Assembly: GCA_900318825.1 (NCBI GenBank)
Contig: ONMB01000004.1
Location: 70,389-114,327 of the forward strand
From: an uncultured Ruminococcus sp.
GTDB taxonomy: Bacteria > Bacillota > Clostridia > Oscillospirales > Ruminococcaceae
Direction of reading: 5' to 3'
DNA length: 43,939 bases
Shown: positions 36,598-43,939 of the stretch, one piece after another
Numbering within the stretch: the stretch's first letter is position 1
How the letters are laid out: every line of letters starts with the position of its first letter
Position numbers and translations under genes: made by a program
The notes under the pieces: model-generated
Told to the model about the DNA's origin: nothing
Databases searched by the model: none
What the model saw: the letters and a program-made list of their open reading frames with translations, nothing else

Positions 36598-37480
36598 AGT
36601 CGCAGACAGCATTTCGCGCGAGGAATTCTTCTACGGACACAAGGCTTGTGCAGGCTGCGGCGGAAGTCTCGCTGTAAGGGCGGCACTCAAGGTCCTCGGA
36701 CCGAATGCAGTATCGGTTCTCCCGGCAGGCTGTATGTCAGCGGTAGGCTTTAACTTTCCGCAGCTGTGCTTTTCCAATAACTCGATAATCTCCACATTTG
36801 CCGGAACAGCTTCCATGCTCACAGGAGTTGAGGCAGGACTCCGTGCAAGAGGTTACAAGGACTTCACAGCAGTTGGCTTTGCAGGTGACGGCGGTACAGC
36901 GGATATCGGTATACAGGCACTTTCCGGTGCTATCGACCGTAACGACAACATCATCTACATCTGCTACGACAATGAAGCATATATGAATACCGGCATACAG
37001 AAGAGCGGTCTGACACCTTTTGGCGCAAAGACCACAACAACTCCAGCCGGTGCGAATATCCACGGAAATATCCGCCCCAAGAAGAATATGTTCGAGATCG
37101 CAGCAGCTCACGATATTCCCTATGCGGCGACTGCAAGTGTGGGCTATATCTATGATTTCATTCAGAAGGTGCGCAAGGCTTCTCAGATACAGGGCACAAA
37201 GTATATACACGTTATCGCGCCCTGTCCGACCGGCTGGGGCGTTGCTCCGGACGAGACTGTGGACATTGCCAAGGAAGTTGTGGACTGCGGTCTGTGGTAT
37301 CTTGCCGAGTACGAGAACGGTGAGTTCAGACTCAACCACAAGCCGAAGGAGTTCACAAGCGTTGAGGACTATCTGAAAAAGCAGGGAAGATTCAAGCACC
37401 TGACTGATGAAGATATAAGTATAATCACAGCTTCCCGAGATAAGAAATGGGAGTTCATCAATAAGAATTTTGAGTTATAA
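36587..37480 (+). CDS. 2-oxoacid:ferredoxin oxidoreductase, beta subunit
   Basis: 297 residues; binds thiamine diphosphate and an iron-sulfur cluster. Cys ligands appear in HKACAGCGGSLA and in AGCMSAVGFN, and the diphosphate/Mg motif in GDGGTADIGIQALSGAIDRN...YDNEAYMNTGIQ. The C-terminal Cys of the CPTGW motif is present. Its stop codon lies inside the dyad of promoter C, so regulatory and coding sequence overlap. Confidence 0.94.
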   Translation: MANKVADSISREEFFYGHKACAGCGGSLAVRAALKVLGPNAVSVLPAGCMSAVGFNFPQLCFSNNSIISTFAGTASMLTGVEAGLRARGYKDFTAVGFAGDGGTADIGIQALSGAIDRNDNIIYICYDNEAYMNTGIQKSGLTPFGAKTTTTPAGANIHGNIRPKKNMFEIAAAHDIPYAATASVGYIYDFIQKVRKASQIQGTKYIHVIAPCPTGWGVAPDETVDIAKEVVDCGLWYLAEYENGEFRLNHKPKEFTSVEDYLKKQGRFKHLTDEDISIITASRDKKWEFINKNFEL

Positions 37481-37543
37481 GAACAGCTTATAACTCATCA
37501 TAATCCTTTGGTATTGGACAAATGCAGAAATTGGCTGTATAAT
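37476..37543 (+). promoter_or_regulatory. Conserved dyad promoter C, before the PaaK-type ligase
   Basis: TATAA-N7-TTATA(A) (37476-37493), six bases, ATAATCC (37500-37506), TTTGGTAT, -35 TGGACA (37515-37520), 17 bases and TATAAT (37538-37543). The dyad half-sites are changed symmetrically from TATAG/CTATA to TATAA/TTATA, so pairing of the dyad is kept. Confidence 0.82.
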
Positions 37544-37593
37544 AAAAGCATACCGAACAGATATACAATATATGAATATGGAGGATAAATACA

Positions 37594-38934
37594 ATGAGCA
37601 GAGATATAAACAACAAATTCTGGAACGAGGAGCTTGAAACTCTTCCCCGTGAGGAGCTGCAGAAGAGACAGCTCGAGGATCTCAAGGAGATCGTAAAGTT
37701 TGCCTACGACCACGCTCCCTACTACAAGCGTTCATTCGATGAGGCAGGCGTTAAGCCCGAGGACATCAAGACTCTCAAGGACATCGAGAAGTTCCCGTTC
37801 ATCAACAAGAAGACTCAGCGCGACACTCAGGGCGTTGGTTCATTCCTCGGCGAGCTCGCAGCAGTACCCGAGGAGGACGTAGTGTTCATTTCAACATCGT
37901 CCGGTTCAACAGGTGTACCTACAATGAGCCCTTTCACAAAGAAGGATTTCGACGAGTTCCAGGACACTGAGAGCCGCTGGTTCTGGCAGATAGGAATGAG
38001 ACCGAACGACCGTTACGTTCACGCCCTCAACTTCTCACTCTACGTTGGCGGACCTGATGTAATCGGCGCTCAGAACCTCGGTGCTTTATGTATCTGGGGC
38101 GGTACTCTCCCGAGCGAGAGACTTCTCTTCATTCTCAAGACCTACCAGCCTACCGTTATCTGGACTTCACCTTCCTACGCTTGGCAGCTCGGCGAAAAGG
38201 CTGTTAAGGCAGGCTACGATCCGAGAAAGGACTTCAACATCAAGAAGATCATCGTTGCCGGTGAGCTCGGCGGTTCTATCGACGCTACAAGAAAGGCTAT
38301 CGAGGATCTCTGGGGTGCAGAGGTATACGACTTCTACGGTCTGTCTGACATTTTCGGTGCTTGCGCTGCACAGTGCGAATACCACGACGGACTCCACATC
38401 GCAGAGAACCACATTCTCGTTGAGACTGTTGACATTCACACAGGCGAGATACTCGAACCCGGTCAGACTGGTGAGCTCGTATTCACGACTCTCCGCAAAC
38501 ACGCTCGTCCGCTTATCCGCTTCAAGACAGGCGACATCGGACGCATCGACGTTACTCCCTGCAAGTGCGGACGTACACACGGCAGAATACATATCCTCGG
38601 CAGAAAGGACGATATGTTCATCGTTTCCGCTGTAAACGTATTCCCGAGCGACATCGAGGCTGTTATCCGCGAGCAGAGCGGTATCACAGGCGAGTACCTT
38701 ATCCGTATCTTTGAGAAGGACTTCACAAACAAATACGCAGTTGAGATCGAGAGATCCGCTGACAATACAAAGACCGATGATGAGGTAGCTGAGCAGATCA
38801 GTGCAGCACTCAAGGCTCGTACAGGTGTTAAGCCTGCAAGAGTTGTTGTACATCCCGACGGCGGTCTGAATACACGTTCCGAGCACAAGTCCAGACGTGT
38901 TATCGACGAGAGAAATATTGACTACTCTATCTGA
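37594..38934 (+). CDS. paaK: Phenylacetate-CoA ligase family protein
   Basis: AMP-forming acyl-CoA ligase, 446 residues. It has the PaaK P-loop STSSGSTGVPT, the DFYGLSDIFG motif, the hinge GRKDDMFIVSAVNVFPSDIE and a C-terminal lysine in EHKSRRVIDERN. PaaK-type ligases near 2-oxoacid:ferredoxin oxidoreductases usually act on aryl acetates, but other short carboxylates are possible. The separate copy of the conserved promoter shows co-regulation with the oxidoreductase without being in its operon. GGAGG lies nine bases before ATG 37594. In-frame Cys residues in CKCGRTH are a small zinc-like cluster seen in many PaaK relatives. Confidence 0.9.
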   Translation: MSRDINNKFWNEELETLPREELQKRQLEDLKEIVKFAYDHAPYYKRSFDEAGVKPEDIKTLKDIEKFPFINKKTQRDTQGVGSFLGELAAVPEEDVVFISTSSGSTGVPTMSPFTKKDFDEFQDTESRWFWQIGMRPNDRYVHALNFSLYVGGPDVIGAQNLGALCIWGGTLPSERLLFILKTYQPTVIWTSPSYAWQLGEKAVKAGYDPRKDFNIKKIIVAGELGGSIDATRKAIEDLWGAEVYDFYGLSDIFGACAAQCEYHDGLHIAENHILVETVDIHTGEILEPGQTGELVFTTLRKHARPLIRFKTGDIGRIDVTPCKCGRTHGRIHILGRKDDMFIVSAVNVFPSDIEAVIREQSGITGEYLIRIFEKDFTNKYAVEIERSADNTKTDDEVAEQISAALKARTGVKPARVVVHPDGGLNTRSEHKSRRVIDERNIDYSI

Positions 38935-38949
38935 TGATGATATAATAAT

Positions 38950-39070
38950 AATTCGGAATTCGGAATTAGGAGTTCGGAATTGTGGAGTTGGCTTCGCCAA
39001 TGGATCAAAAGTTTCTGATTCTTCTGCCGTAAGGCGGATACCATTAATTCGGCATTTCGCATTCCGAATT
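38950..39070. repeat. MITE-like imperfect inverted repeat element
   Basis: It starts with near-perfect tandem heptamers (AATTCGG, AATTCGG, AATTAGG, AGTTCGG, AATTGTG) and ends at 39046-39070 with a stretch whose reverse complement matches the start over about 20 of 25 bases. Inside are small hairpins (TTGGC-TTC-GCCAA and GCCG-TAAG-GCGG). It carries no ORF. Such ends and internal hairpins fit a non-autonomous mobile or REP-like element. The T-rich right flank could also let it end transcription of paaK. Confidence 0.55.
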
Positions 39071-39097
39071 TCTATTTTTTAAACCGGAGGTTTTTAT

Positions 39098-40264
39098 ATG
39101 CCAGAACTTTCAAACCGAACAGCTACTTTTACCGATTCCGTCATCAGACGTATGACGAGAATTTCAAATAAATACGGCGCAGTAAATCTCTCACAGGGCT
39201 TCCCGGATTTTGAGCCGCCCAGAGAGATACTCGACCGCCTTGCACAGGTCACAAATGAGGACTTCCACCAGTATTCGATAACATGGGGTGCACAGAATTT
39301 CCGCGAGGCTCTTGCAGAAAAGCAGTCACGTCTCATGGGAAGAAATATAGATCCCAACGGCGAGATCGTAGTTACCTGCGGCAGCACAGAGGCTATGATG
39401 GCAGCTATGATGTCCGTTACAAATCCCGGCGACAAGGTGATCGTGTTCTCGCCTTTCTATGAGAACTACGGTGCTGATACGATACTTTCCGGCGCTGAGC
39501 CTATATACGTTCCGCTGATACCGCCGGAATTCTCGTTCGATGCGGGTGTTCTCGAAGCTGCTTTTAAACAGCACCCCAAGGCGCTGATACTGTGTAATCC
39601 GTCAAACCCCTGCGGAAAGGTCTTCACACTTGAGGAACTTCAGGTGATCGCAGACCTCGCAAAGAAGTACGACACATTCGTCATCACCGACGAGGTCTAT
39701 GAGCACATCGTCTACGCTCCGCACAAGCACGTTTATTTTGCAAGCCTGCCTGATATGTGGGAGAGAACTATTTCGTGCTCGTCACTGTCAAAGACTTACT
39801 CAATAACCGGCTGGAGACTCGGCTACGTTATCGCGCCGCCGCATATCATAGACACTGTGAAAAAGGTCCACGACTTCCTTACAGTAGGAGCTGCTGCTCC
39901 CTTGCAGGAGGCTGCCGTGACAGGACTGCGTTTCGGCGACGATTACTACAAGTGGCTCCAGGACAAGTACACCGAAAAACGCGACCTGTTCCTGAACGGT
40001 CTCGACCGCATCGGCATACAGCATACAGTACCGCAGGGAGCTTACTACATACTGCTCGACATCTCCGAATTCGGTTACAGGAGCGACCTTGTATTCTGCG
40101 AGAAGCTCGCAGAATATGTGGGAGTAGGAGCAGTGCCGGGTTCGAGCTTCTTCAAGGAGCCTGAGAACCGCTATATAAGGCTGCACTACGCCAAAAAGAA
40201 TGAAACGCTCGAGAGTGCTCTCGAACGCCTTAACGATATACGAAAGAAAATGCCTAAGGAGTGA
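39098..40264 (+). CDS. Class I aminotransferase (methionine/aromatic type)
   Basis: PLP-dependent transaminase, 388 residues. Signatures are LSQGFPDFEPP, the NPSNPCGK motif, DEVYEHIVY and the PLP lysine in SSLSKTYSITGWRLGY; the C-terminal RYIRLHYAKKNETL is typical of the KAT/YbdL-like subfamily, which favours methionine and aromatic substrates. luxS follows after 4 bases, suggesting a methionine-recycling link; the nearby oxidoreductase and PaaK also allow a role with 2-oxoacids such as phenylpyruvate. The start ATG 39098 follows ACCGGAGG. Confidence 0.88.
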   Translation: MPELSNRTATFTDSVIRRMTRISNKYGAVNLSQGFPDFEPPREILDRLAQVTNEDFHQYSITWGAQNFREALAEKQSRLMGRNIDPNGEIVVTCGSTEAMMAAMMSVTNPGDKVIVFSPFYENYGADTILSGAEPIYVPLIPPEFSFDAGVLEAAFKQHPKALILCNPSNPCGKVFTLEELQVIADLAKKYDTFVITDEVYEHIVYAPHKHVYFASLPDMWERTISCSSLSKTYSITGWRLGYVIAPPHIIDTVKKVHDFLTVGAAAPLQEAAVTGLRFGDDYYKWLQDKYTEKRDLFLNGLDRIGIQHTVPQGAYYILLDISEFGYRSDLVFCEKLAEYVGVGAVPGSSFFKEPENRYIRLHYAKKNETLESALERLNDIRKKMPKE

Positions 40265-40268
40265 TAAT

Positions 40269-40730
40269 ATGAAAAAGATAGCGAGCTTCACCGTCGATCA
40301 TGACAAGCTCGAAAAGGGCGTGTATGTATCCCGAATCGACGGCGATGCGGTGACTTACGATATAAGAATGAAAAAGCCCAACGGCGGCGATTTTCTCAGT
40401 AACGGAGCTCTCCATACATTTGAGCATCTGTTTGCTACTTACGCCCGTAACAGCAAGTATTCCGACAGCGTTATCTATGTCGGACCTATGGGCTGCCGCA
40501 CCGGTTTTTATCTCATTCTCAGGGACAGCGTATCACGCGAAGATGCAATAAAACTGGTACGCGAAAGCTTTCATTTCGTGTCTGAATTCAGGGGAAAGAT
40601 TCCCGGTTCGGAACGTAAAGAATGCGGCAATTACCTTGAACATGACCTGGACGGTGCAAAACTCATAGCTGAGGATATGCTGAAGGTCCTCGAAAGCTAT
40701 ACCGTTGACAGGCTTGAATATGCTGCATGA
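40269..40730 (+). CDS. luxS: S-ribosylhomocysteine lyase
   Basis: Cleaves S-ribosylhomocysteine to homocysteine and DPD, the autoinducer-2 precursor. About 153 residues. The metal site HTFEHLFATYARN and the catalytic Cys in MGCRTGFYLI are intact. The start is ATG 40269 with AAGGAG upstream; a longer frame from 40200 lies in the aminotransferase gene. Its homocysteine product is the substrate expected for the mccA-mccB pair 6 kb upstream. Confidence 0.96.
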   Translation: MKKIASFTVDHDKLEKGVYVSRIDGDAVTYDIRMKKPNGGDFLSNGALHTFEHLFATYARNSKYSDSVIYVGPMGCRTGFYLILRDSVSREDAIKLVRESFHFVSEFRGKIPGSERKECGNYLEHDLDGAKLIAEDMLKVLESYTVDRLEYAA

Positions 40731-41044
40731 CAGATCTTGCAAAGAAATGGTTTTATAAGAATGTCTGCCGAAACAAACCGCATTTCCCTTAATAGGGGGT
40801 ATACCGAAAATGGATTTGCAGATAAGGTGTATCATATTCATCTCAGATATATCGGTGACAATGCCGAACTGTACTTTCGTGATTATCTGAATGAGCATTC
40901 TGACGTTGCAAAAGAATATGAAGCATTGAACTCCGGCTTTGGAAGCAATATGAACATAACCGGGACGCATATACAGATGCAAAAACAGATTTCATCACCA
41001 AATGGACAGCAGAAGCACGAAAGGAATATGAAGACCGATACTAA
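40731..41044 (+). pseudogene. Remnant of a GrpB/UPF0157-family gene
   Basis: Directly after and in frame with the luxS stop, the sequence reads NGFIRMSAETNRISLNRGYT and then ENGFADKVYHIHLRYIGDN and ELYFRDYLNEHSDVAKEYEAL, matching the second half of GrpB-type nucleotidyltransferase-like proteins. Near 40928 one base appears to be missing; in the next frame the match continues as LRLWKQYEHNRDAYTDAK to ...ARKEYEDRY and a TAA at 41042. About 80-90 N-terminal residues are absent. The combination of 5' truncation and frameshift marks a decayed gene. Confidence 0.75.
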
Positions 41045-41080
41045 CAAATTCTGGTTTACCGCATTAACTGAATACACACT

Positions 41081-41110
41081 AAGCACTTGCTCAGGCAGGT
41101 GCTTATTTTA
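41081..41110 (+). terminator. Intrinsic terminator after the luxS region
   Basis: AAGCACTTGC pairs with GCAGGTGCTT (one wobble) around TCAG, followed by ATTTTA. It probably ends the aminotransferase-luxS transcript. Confidence 0.75.
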
Positions 41111-41408
41111 TATCCTAACGGAGAAGATGAAATGCGGTTATGGACATAACGCCGTGGAGAAGTTCGATAAGCATTAGCAGCTGTTTAAAAGTTCTTTTAT
41201 TGTAATATCAGTTTTACAGATTTAAGAAAAACACCTTCGGGAACGGATTCAGGTTGCATAACGTAGAATACCCAAAAGGTTTGATGAACAAAATATGGCT
41301 ATAATAAACAATAAATATATAGCGTGAGTGAATAAAAGGTGCAATGATACAAAAAAAATGGACTTTTGAAACTTTTTGCGAATTTTTTCATTTTTTTACA
41401 TGAAAATC
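41111..41408. other. AT-rich intergenic stretch
   Basis: No gene or known RNA is seen. The first part carries a short open tail (GYGHNAVEKFDKH) of unrecognised origin; the rest is clearly richer in A and T than the rest of the window and leads into the NRPS promoter. The composition shift may mark a boundary of acquired DNA. Confidence 0.4.
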
Positions 41409-41437
41409 TTGAAAAAACTGACAATTTGTGGTATAAT
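41409..41437 (+). promoter_or_regulatory. Promoter of the NRPS gene
   Basis: TTGAAA (41409-41414), 17 bases and TATAAT (41432-41437). The predicted leader is about 45 bases long and ends with AAGGAG seven bases before the start codon. Confidence 0.75.
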
Positions 41438-41488
41438 TATTATATATGGGTATATACATTAGTGATCATCAATGATTAAGGAGAAAAA

Positions 41489-43939
41489 ATGGTAAACGAT
41501 AATATAAATAGTGAAATATGGTACAGCGCATCACCCGTGCAGAACAGAATGTTCCTTATCAACCTGCTTGATACGGATTCGCCGGCATATAATGCAGCTG
41601 TTGTATATACGATCAGAGGAGAATACGATCTTGAAAGACTGAGAGATGCTCTCAGAAAAGTTATTGTTCATAACCCTTTGCTTAAAGCAGTTTTCAGGGA
41701 TAATAACGGCAGACTGGAATACAAAATAGGTGATTTTGACATAGATATAAAGGAAGTCAGATGCACTGATGACATATCTATGGATAATTTTAAGAAAAAA
41801 GCACTTAAAGACTTTATAAGACCTTTCAATATGCTGAAGGATGTGCTTTGCAGGATAACTCTTGCTGTTTATGACGAAAGAAATATGTTCATCCTATTTG
41901 ATGCTCATCACAGTATCTTTGACGCAGGCTCCTCAAAGGTGCTTTCCGATGATATCGCTGCATGCTATGAGGGTAGAGAGCTTGAAGAGAAAATGGGATA
42001 TGAGTATTTTGCTGACTGGCAGAATGAGAATGTAAAGAGCGAATCATATGCCCAGAAAAGCGCGTTCTGGAAAGAAAAAATGCAGGAGCCTGTTGAGATT
42101 TGCGATTTTATCCGCAGTTCTACCTCAACTGCTCCTGAGGACAGCGATGATATAAGCATTACCTATACGCTTGCCAAGGAGAAGGTTCATAGTGTTACCC
42201 AAAGCCTTGGTGTAAGCAATTATTCGTTCTTTATGGCTGCGTTCATGTTCACCTTTTCAAGACTTACAGGACAGGATGATATTTCGATAGGTACTGTTGC
42301 TTCCGGCAGAGTAAAGGAAGAATTTAAAAACATTTTCGGTATGTTCGTAAATACCTTCCCAGTAAGAAATAAGGTGGATGAAAGTCTGACTGTAAAGGAT
42401 TATATCGTTCAGTCCCATTATAATGTCAGAGCACATCTTAAAAATTCTGATGTGCAGTTTGATGATATTATGTCAATTGCTGGATATTCAAATCACAGTC
42501 AGATGTTTCAGGCATCACTTAGGTATCTGCTCTCTATCCGTGATCACCTTAAAATCAAAGGTCTGCATTGTGAATTGGAGGAAATACCGCCAGTTAAGAA
42601 CCCCTTTGAGCTTGAGGTATATGTCGACGAATATGATGATCACTTTACTGTAAGGGCAACTGCCGCACCTTCTATGTATGACGAGCAGTTCGTTGTAAAA
42701 ATGCTCGATACTATGTTTTGCGCAGTTACAAAAATGTGTGATGGACTTGAAAAGCCTCTAAAAAACATTGAGCTTGTTTCAGATGCCGAAAAGCAGCTTA
42801 TTCTTAATGATTTCAACGCAACAGAAAAAGAATATCCGAAAGATAAGGCGATAGTTGAGCTGTTTGAAGAACAGGTAAAGAAAGCACCGGACAATATTGC
42901 ACTTGTATTTGAGGACAAGAAACTCACATATGCAGAGCTCAATGCAAGAGCAAACAGTCTTGCATACAGGTTGAGAGAACTCGGTGTAAAGCCTGATGAT
43001 TTTGTAGCTATAATAGCAGACAGAAGCATAGAGATGATATGCGGTATATATGGTATCATCAAGTCCGGAGGTGCGTATGTACCGATAGATCCTGCATATC
43101 CGGAAGAAAGAATTCAGTTCATACTTGAAGATTGCACACCTAAAGCTGTGGTGAAGTATACAACAGAAAGAATAGAACTGAGTACAGAAGTACCGGTGAT
43201 AGACCTAAGCGAGAGCGAGGCCTGGGAAGGTGTGCCTAAAAACCCTGAGATCGTCAATAAGCCGGAGGACCTCATATACTGCATCTATACTTCCGGTACG
43301 ACCGGTAAGCCTAAGGGTGTTATGATTCAGAATAGGTCGTTTGTCAACTATTTGAAGACAGTTGATGAGCATTTCTATATCCATAACGGCATAATACCGC
43401 TTATTACAAATTACGCATTTGACCTTACTGCAACGGCTATTCTTGGCGGTATGTTGCTTGGCAGAGAACTTGTAATATTTGCGACTGAATATGACCTTGC
43501 AAGGTATGCGGCAAAAAATGAGGTTGCTGTACTTAAAATTACGCCATCGCATCTGAATATGCTCATGGATGAGATAAGCGAGGTGGGTGAATGTAACATC
43601 CATGCGCTTATGATAGGAGGAGAAGCTCTTAAAAGATCACTCATGACGCGGATTTACAGTGTTATTGGCGAGGATACAGAGATAATCAACGAATATGGAC
43701 CGACCGAGACAACTGTTGCTTCCACCTTTGCAAAAGTGAAGAAAGATGATTCGATAACGATCGGAAAGCCATTCTACAATACACAGATATACATCATAAA
43801 TGGTAATAATCTGTGCGGAATCGGAGTGCCGGGTGAACTCTGCATAGCCGGAGACGGACTTGCAAGAGGCTACCTTAACAGACCTGAACTTACAGCAGAA
43901 AAGTTCGTAAAGAATCCGTTTGGCGAAGGAAGAATGTAC
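41489..43939 (+). CDS. Non-ribosomal peptide synthetase, N-terminal part (C-A...)
   Basis: An uninterrupted 817-codon frame runs from ATG 41489 off the window end. Residues about 1-430 are a condensation domain: the opening WYSASPVQNRMF and the active-site motif as HHSIFDA (H140-H141), with Ala in place of the final Gly. Residues about 455-817 are an adenylation domain: YTSGTTGKPKGV (about 600), FDLTAT (644), NEYGPTETT (734) and GELCIAGDGLARGYL. Reading the ten-residue specificity code by eye gives D-L-T-K-M-G-E-V-A plus the invariant Lys, close to the known Asn code (DLTKLGEVGK). A chain that opens with a C domain usually attaches an acyl group to the first residue. The carrier protein and later modules lie outside the window. 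Codon use is more AT-rich than upstream genes. Confidence 0.88.
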   Translation, partial: MVNDNINSEIWYSASPVQNRMFLINLLDTDSPAYNAAVVYTIRGEYDLERLRDALRKVIVHNPLLKAVFRDNNGRLEYKIGDFDIDIKEVRCTDDISMDNFKKKALKDFIRPFNMLKDVLCRITLAVYDERNMFILFDAHHSIFDAGSSKVLSDDIAACYEGRELEEKMGYEYFADWQNENVKSESYAQKSAFWKEKMQEPVEICDFIRSSTSTAPEDSDDISITYTLAKEKVHSVTQSLGVSNYSFFMAAFMFTFSRLTGQDDISIGTVASGRVKEEFKNIFGMFVNTFPVRNKVDESLTVKDYIVQSHYNVRAHLKNSDVQFDDIMSIAGYSNHSQMFQASLRYLLSIRDHLKIKGLHCELEEIPPVKNPFELEVYVDEYDDHFTVRATAAPSMYDEQFVVKMLDTMFCAVTKMCDGLEKPLKNIELVSDAEKQLILNDFNATEKEYPKDKAIVELFEEQVKKAPDNIALVFEDKKLTYAELNARANSLAYRLRELGVKPDDFVAIIADRSIEMICGIYGIIKSGGAYVPIDPAYPEERIQFILEDCTPKAVVKYTTERIELSTEVPVIDLSESEAWEGVPKNPEIVNKPEDLIYCIYTSGTTGKPKGVMIQNRSFVNYLKTVDEHFYIHNGIIPLITNYAFDLTATAILGGMLLGRELVIFATEYDLARYAAKNEVAVLKITPSHLNMLMDEISEVGECNIHALMIGGEALKRSLMTRIYSVIGEDTEIINEYGPTETTVASTFAKVKKDDSITIGKPFYNTQIYIINGNNLCGIGVPGELCIAGDGLARGYLNRPELTAEKFVKNPFGEGRMY

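Overview
The window looks like chromosome of a rumen or gut Ruminococcus-type Firmicute (Oscillospiraceae/Ruminococcaceae). This is inferred from gene content, not from a database match: type III glutamine synthetase, LL-diaminopimelate aminotransferase (DapL), an Amt-PII fusion, a four-subunit 2-oxoacid:ferredoxin oxidoreductase, a tryptophan T-box and strong GGAGG ribosome binding sites. No rRNA, tRNA, CRISPR array, phage gene or transposase was seen.

Region 1 (1-2250) holds a c-di-GMP phosphodiesterase (EAL domain) fused to a long beta-helix-like C-terminal half. Region 2 (2250-21414) is a nitrogen and glutamine hub. On the minus strand lie amt-PII, pyrG, glnN (GSIII), dapF and dapL. Diverging on the plus strand are gltB, gltD, a GSI-like gene that has lost several catalytic residues, an ANTAR antiterminator with a degenerate receiver, purF and asnB. 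The divergent amt and gltB promoters each run almost at once into a strong intrinsic terminator. Hairpins with ANTAR-like hexaloops lie before gltB and asnB, so control by antitermination seems likely. Region 3 (21415-27840) is a tryptophan operon, trpE-G-D-C-B-A, behind a UGG-specifier T-box. trpF is absent; a short piece resembling its C-terminus remains in front of trpB.

Region 4 (27840-38934) joins sulfur metabolism with 2-oxoacid/acyl-CoA metabolism. An ABC transporter of the NitT/TauT type, a methyltransferase-mccB-mccA reverse transsulfuration operon, a four-subunit ferredoxin oxidoreductase operon and a PaaK-type acyl-CoA ligase follow one another. The transporter, oxidoreductase and ligase transcription units share an almost identical promoter: an upstream TATAR-N7-YTATA dyad, a fixed-spacing ATAATCC block and a TGGACA -35 element. 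This looks like a LysR-type regulon. The mcc operon has its own leader: a 34-codon Cys/Met-rich peptide (CMMCCCMC) followed by an intrinsic terminator, the layout of a ribosome-mediated attenuator. A second small leader ORF, ending in Cys-Cys, precedes the transporter.

Region 5 (38935-43939) contains a MITE-like repeat, an aminotransferase-luxS operon, a GrpB-family pseudogene and the first 817 codons of a non-ribosomal peptide synthetase. The synthetase begins with a condensation domain followed by an adenylation domain whose specificity residues resemble the Asn code; it runs off the end of the window.

The main candidates for something new are the three-promoter regulon, the Cys/Met leader attenuator, and the pseudo-glutamine-synthetase/ANTAR pair with its possible RNA targets.
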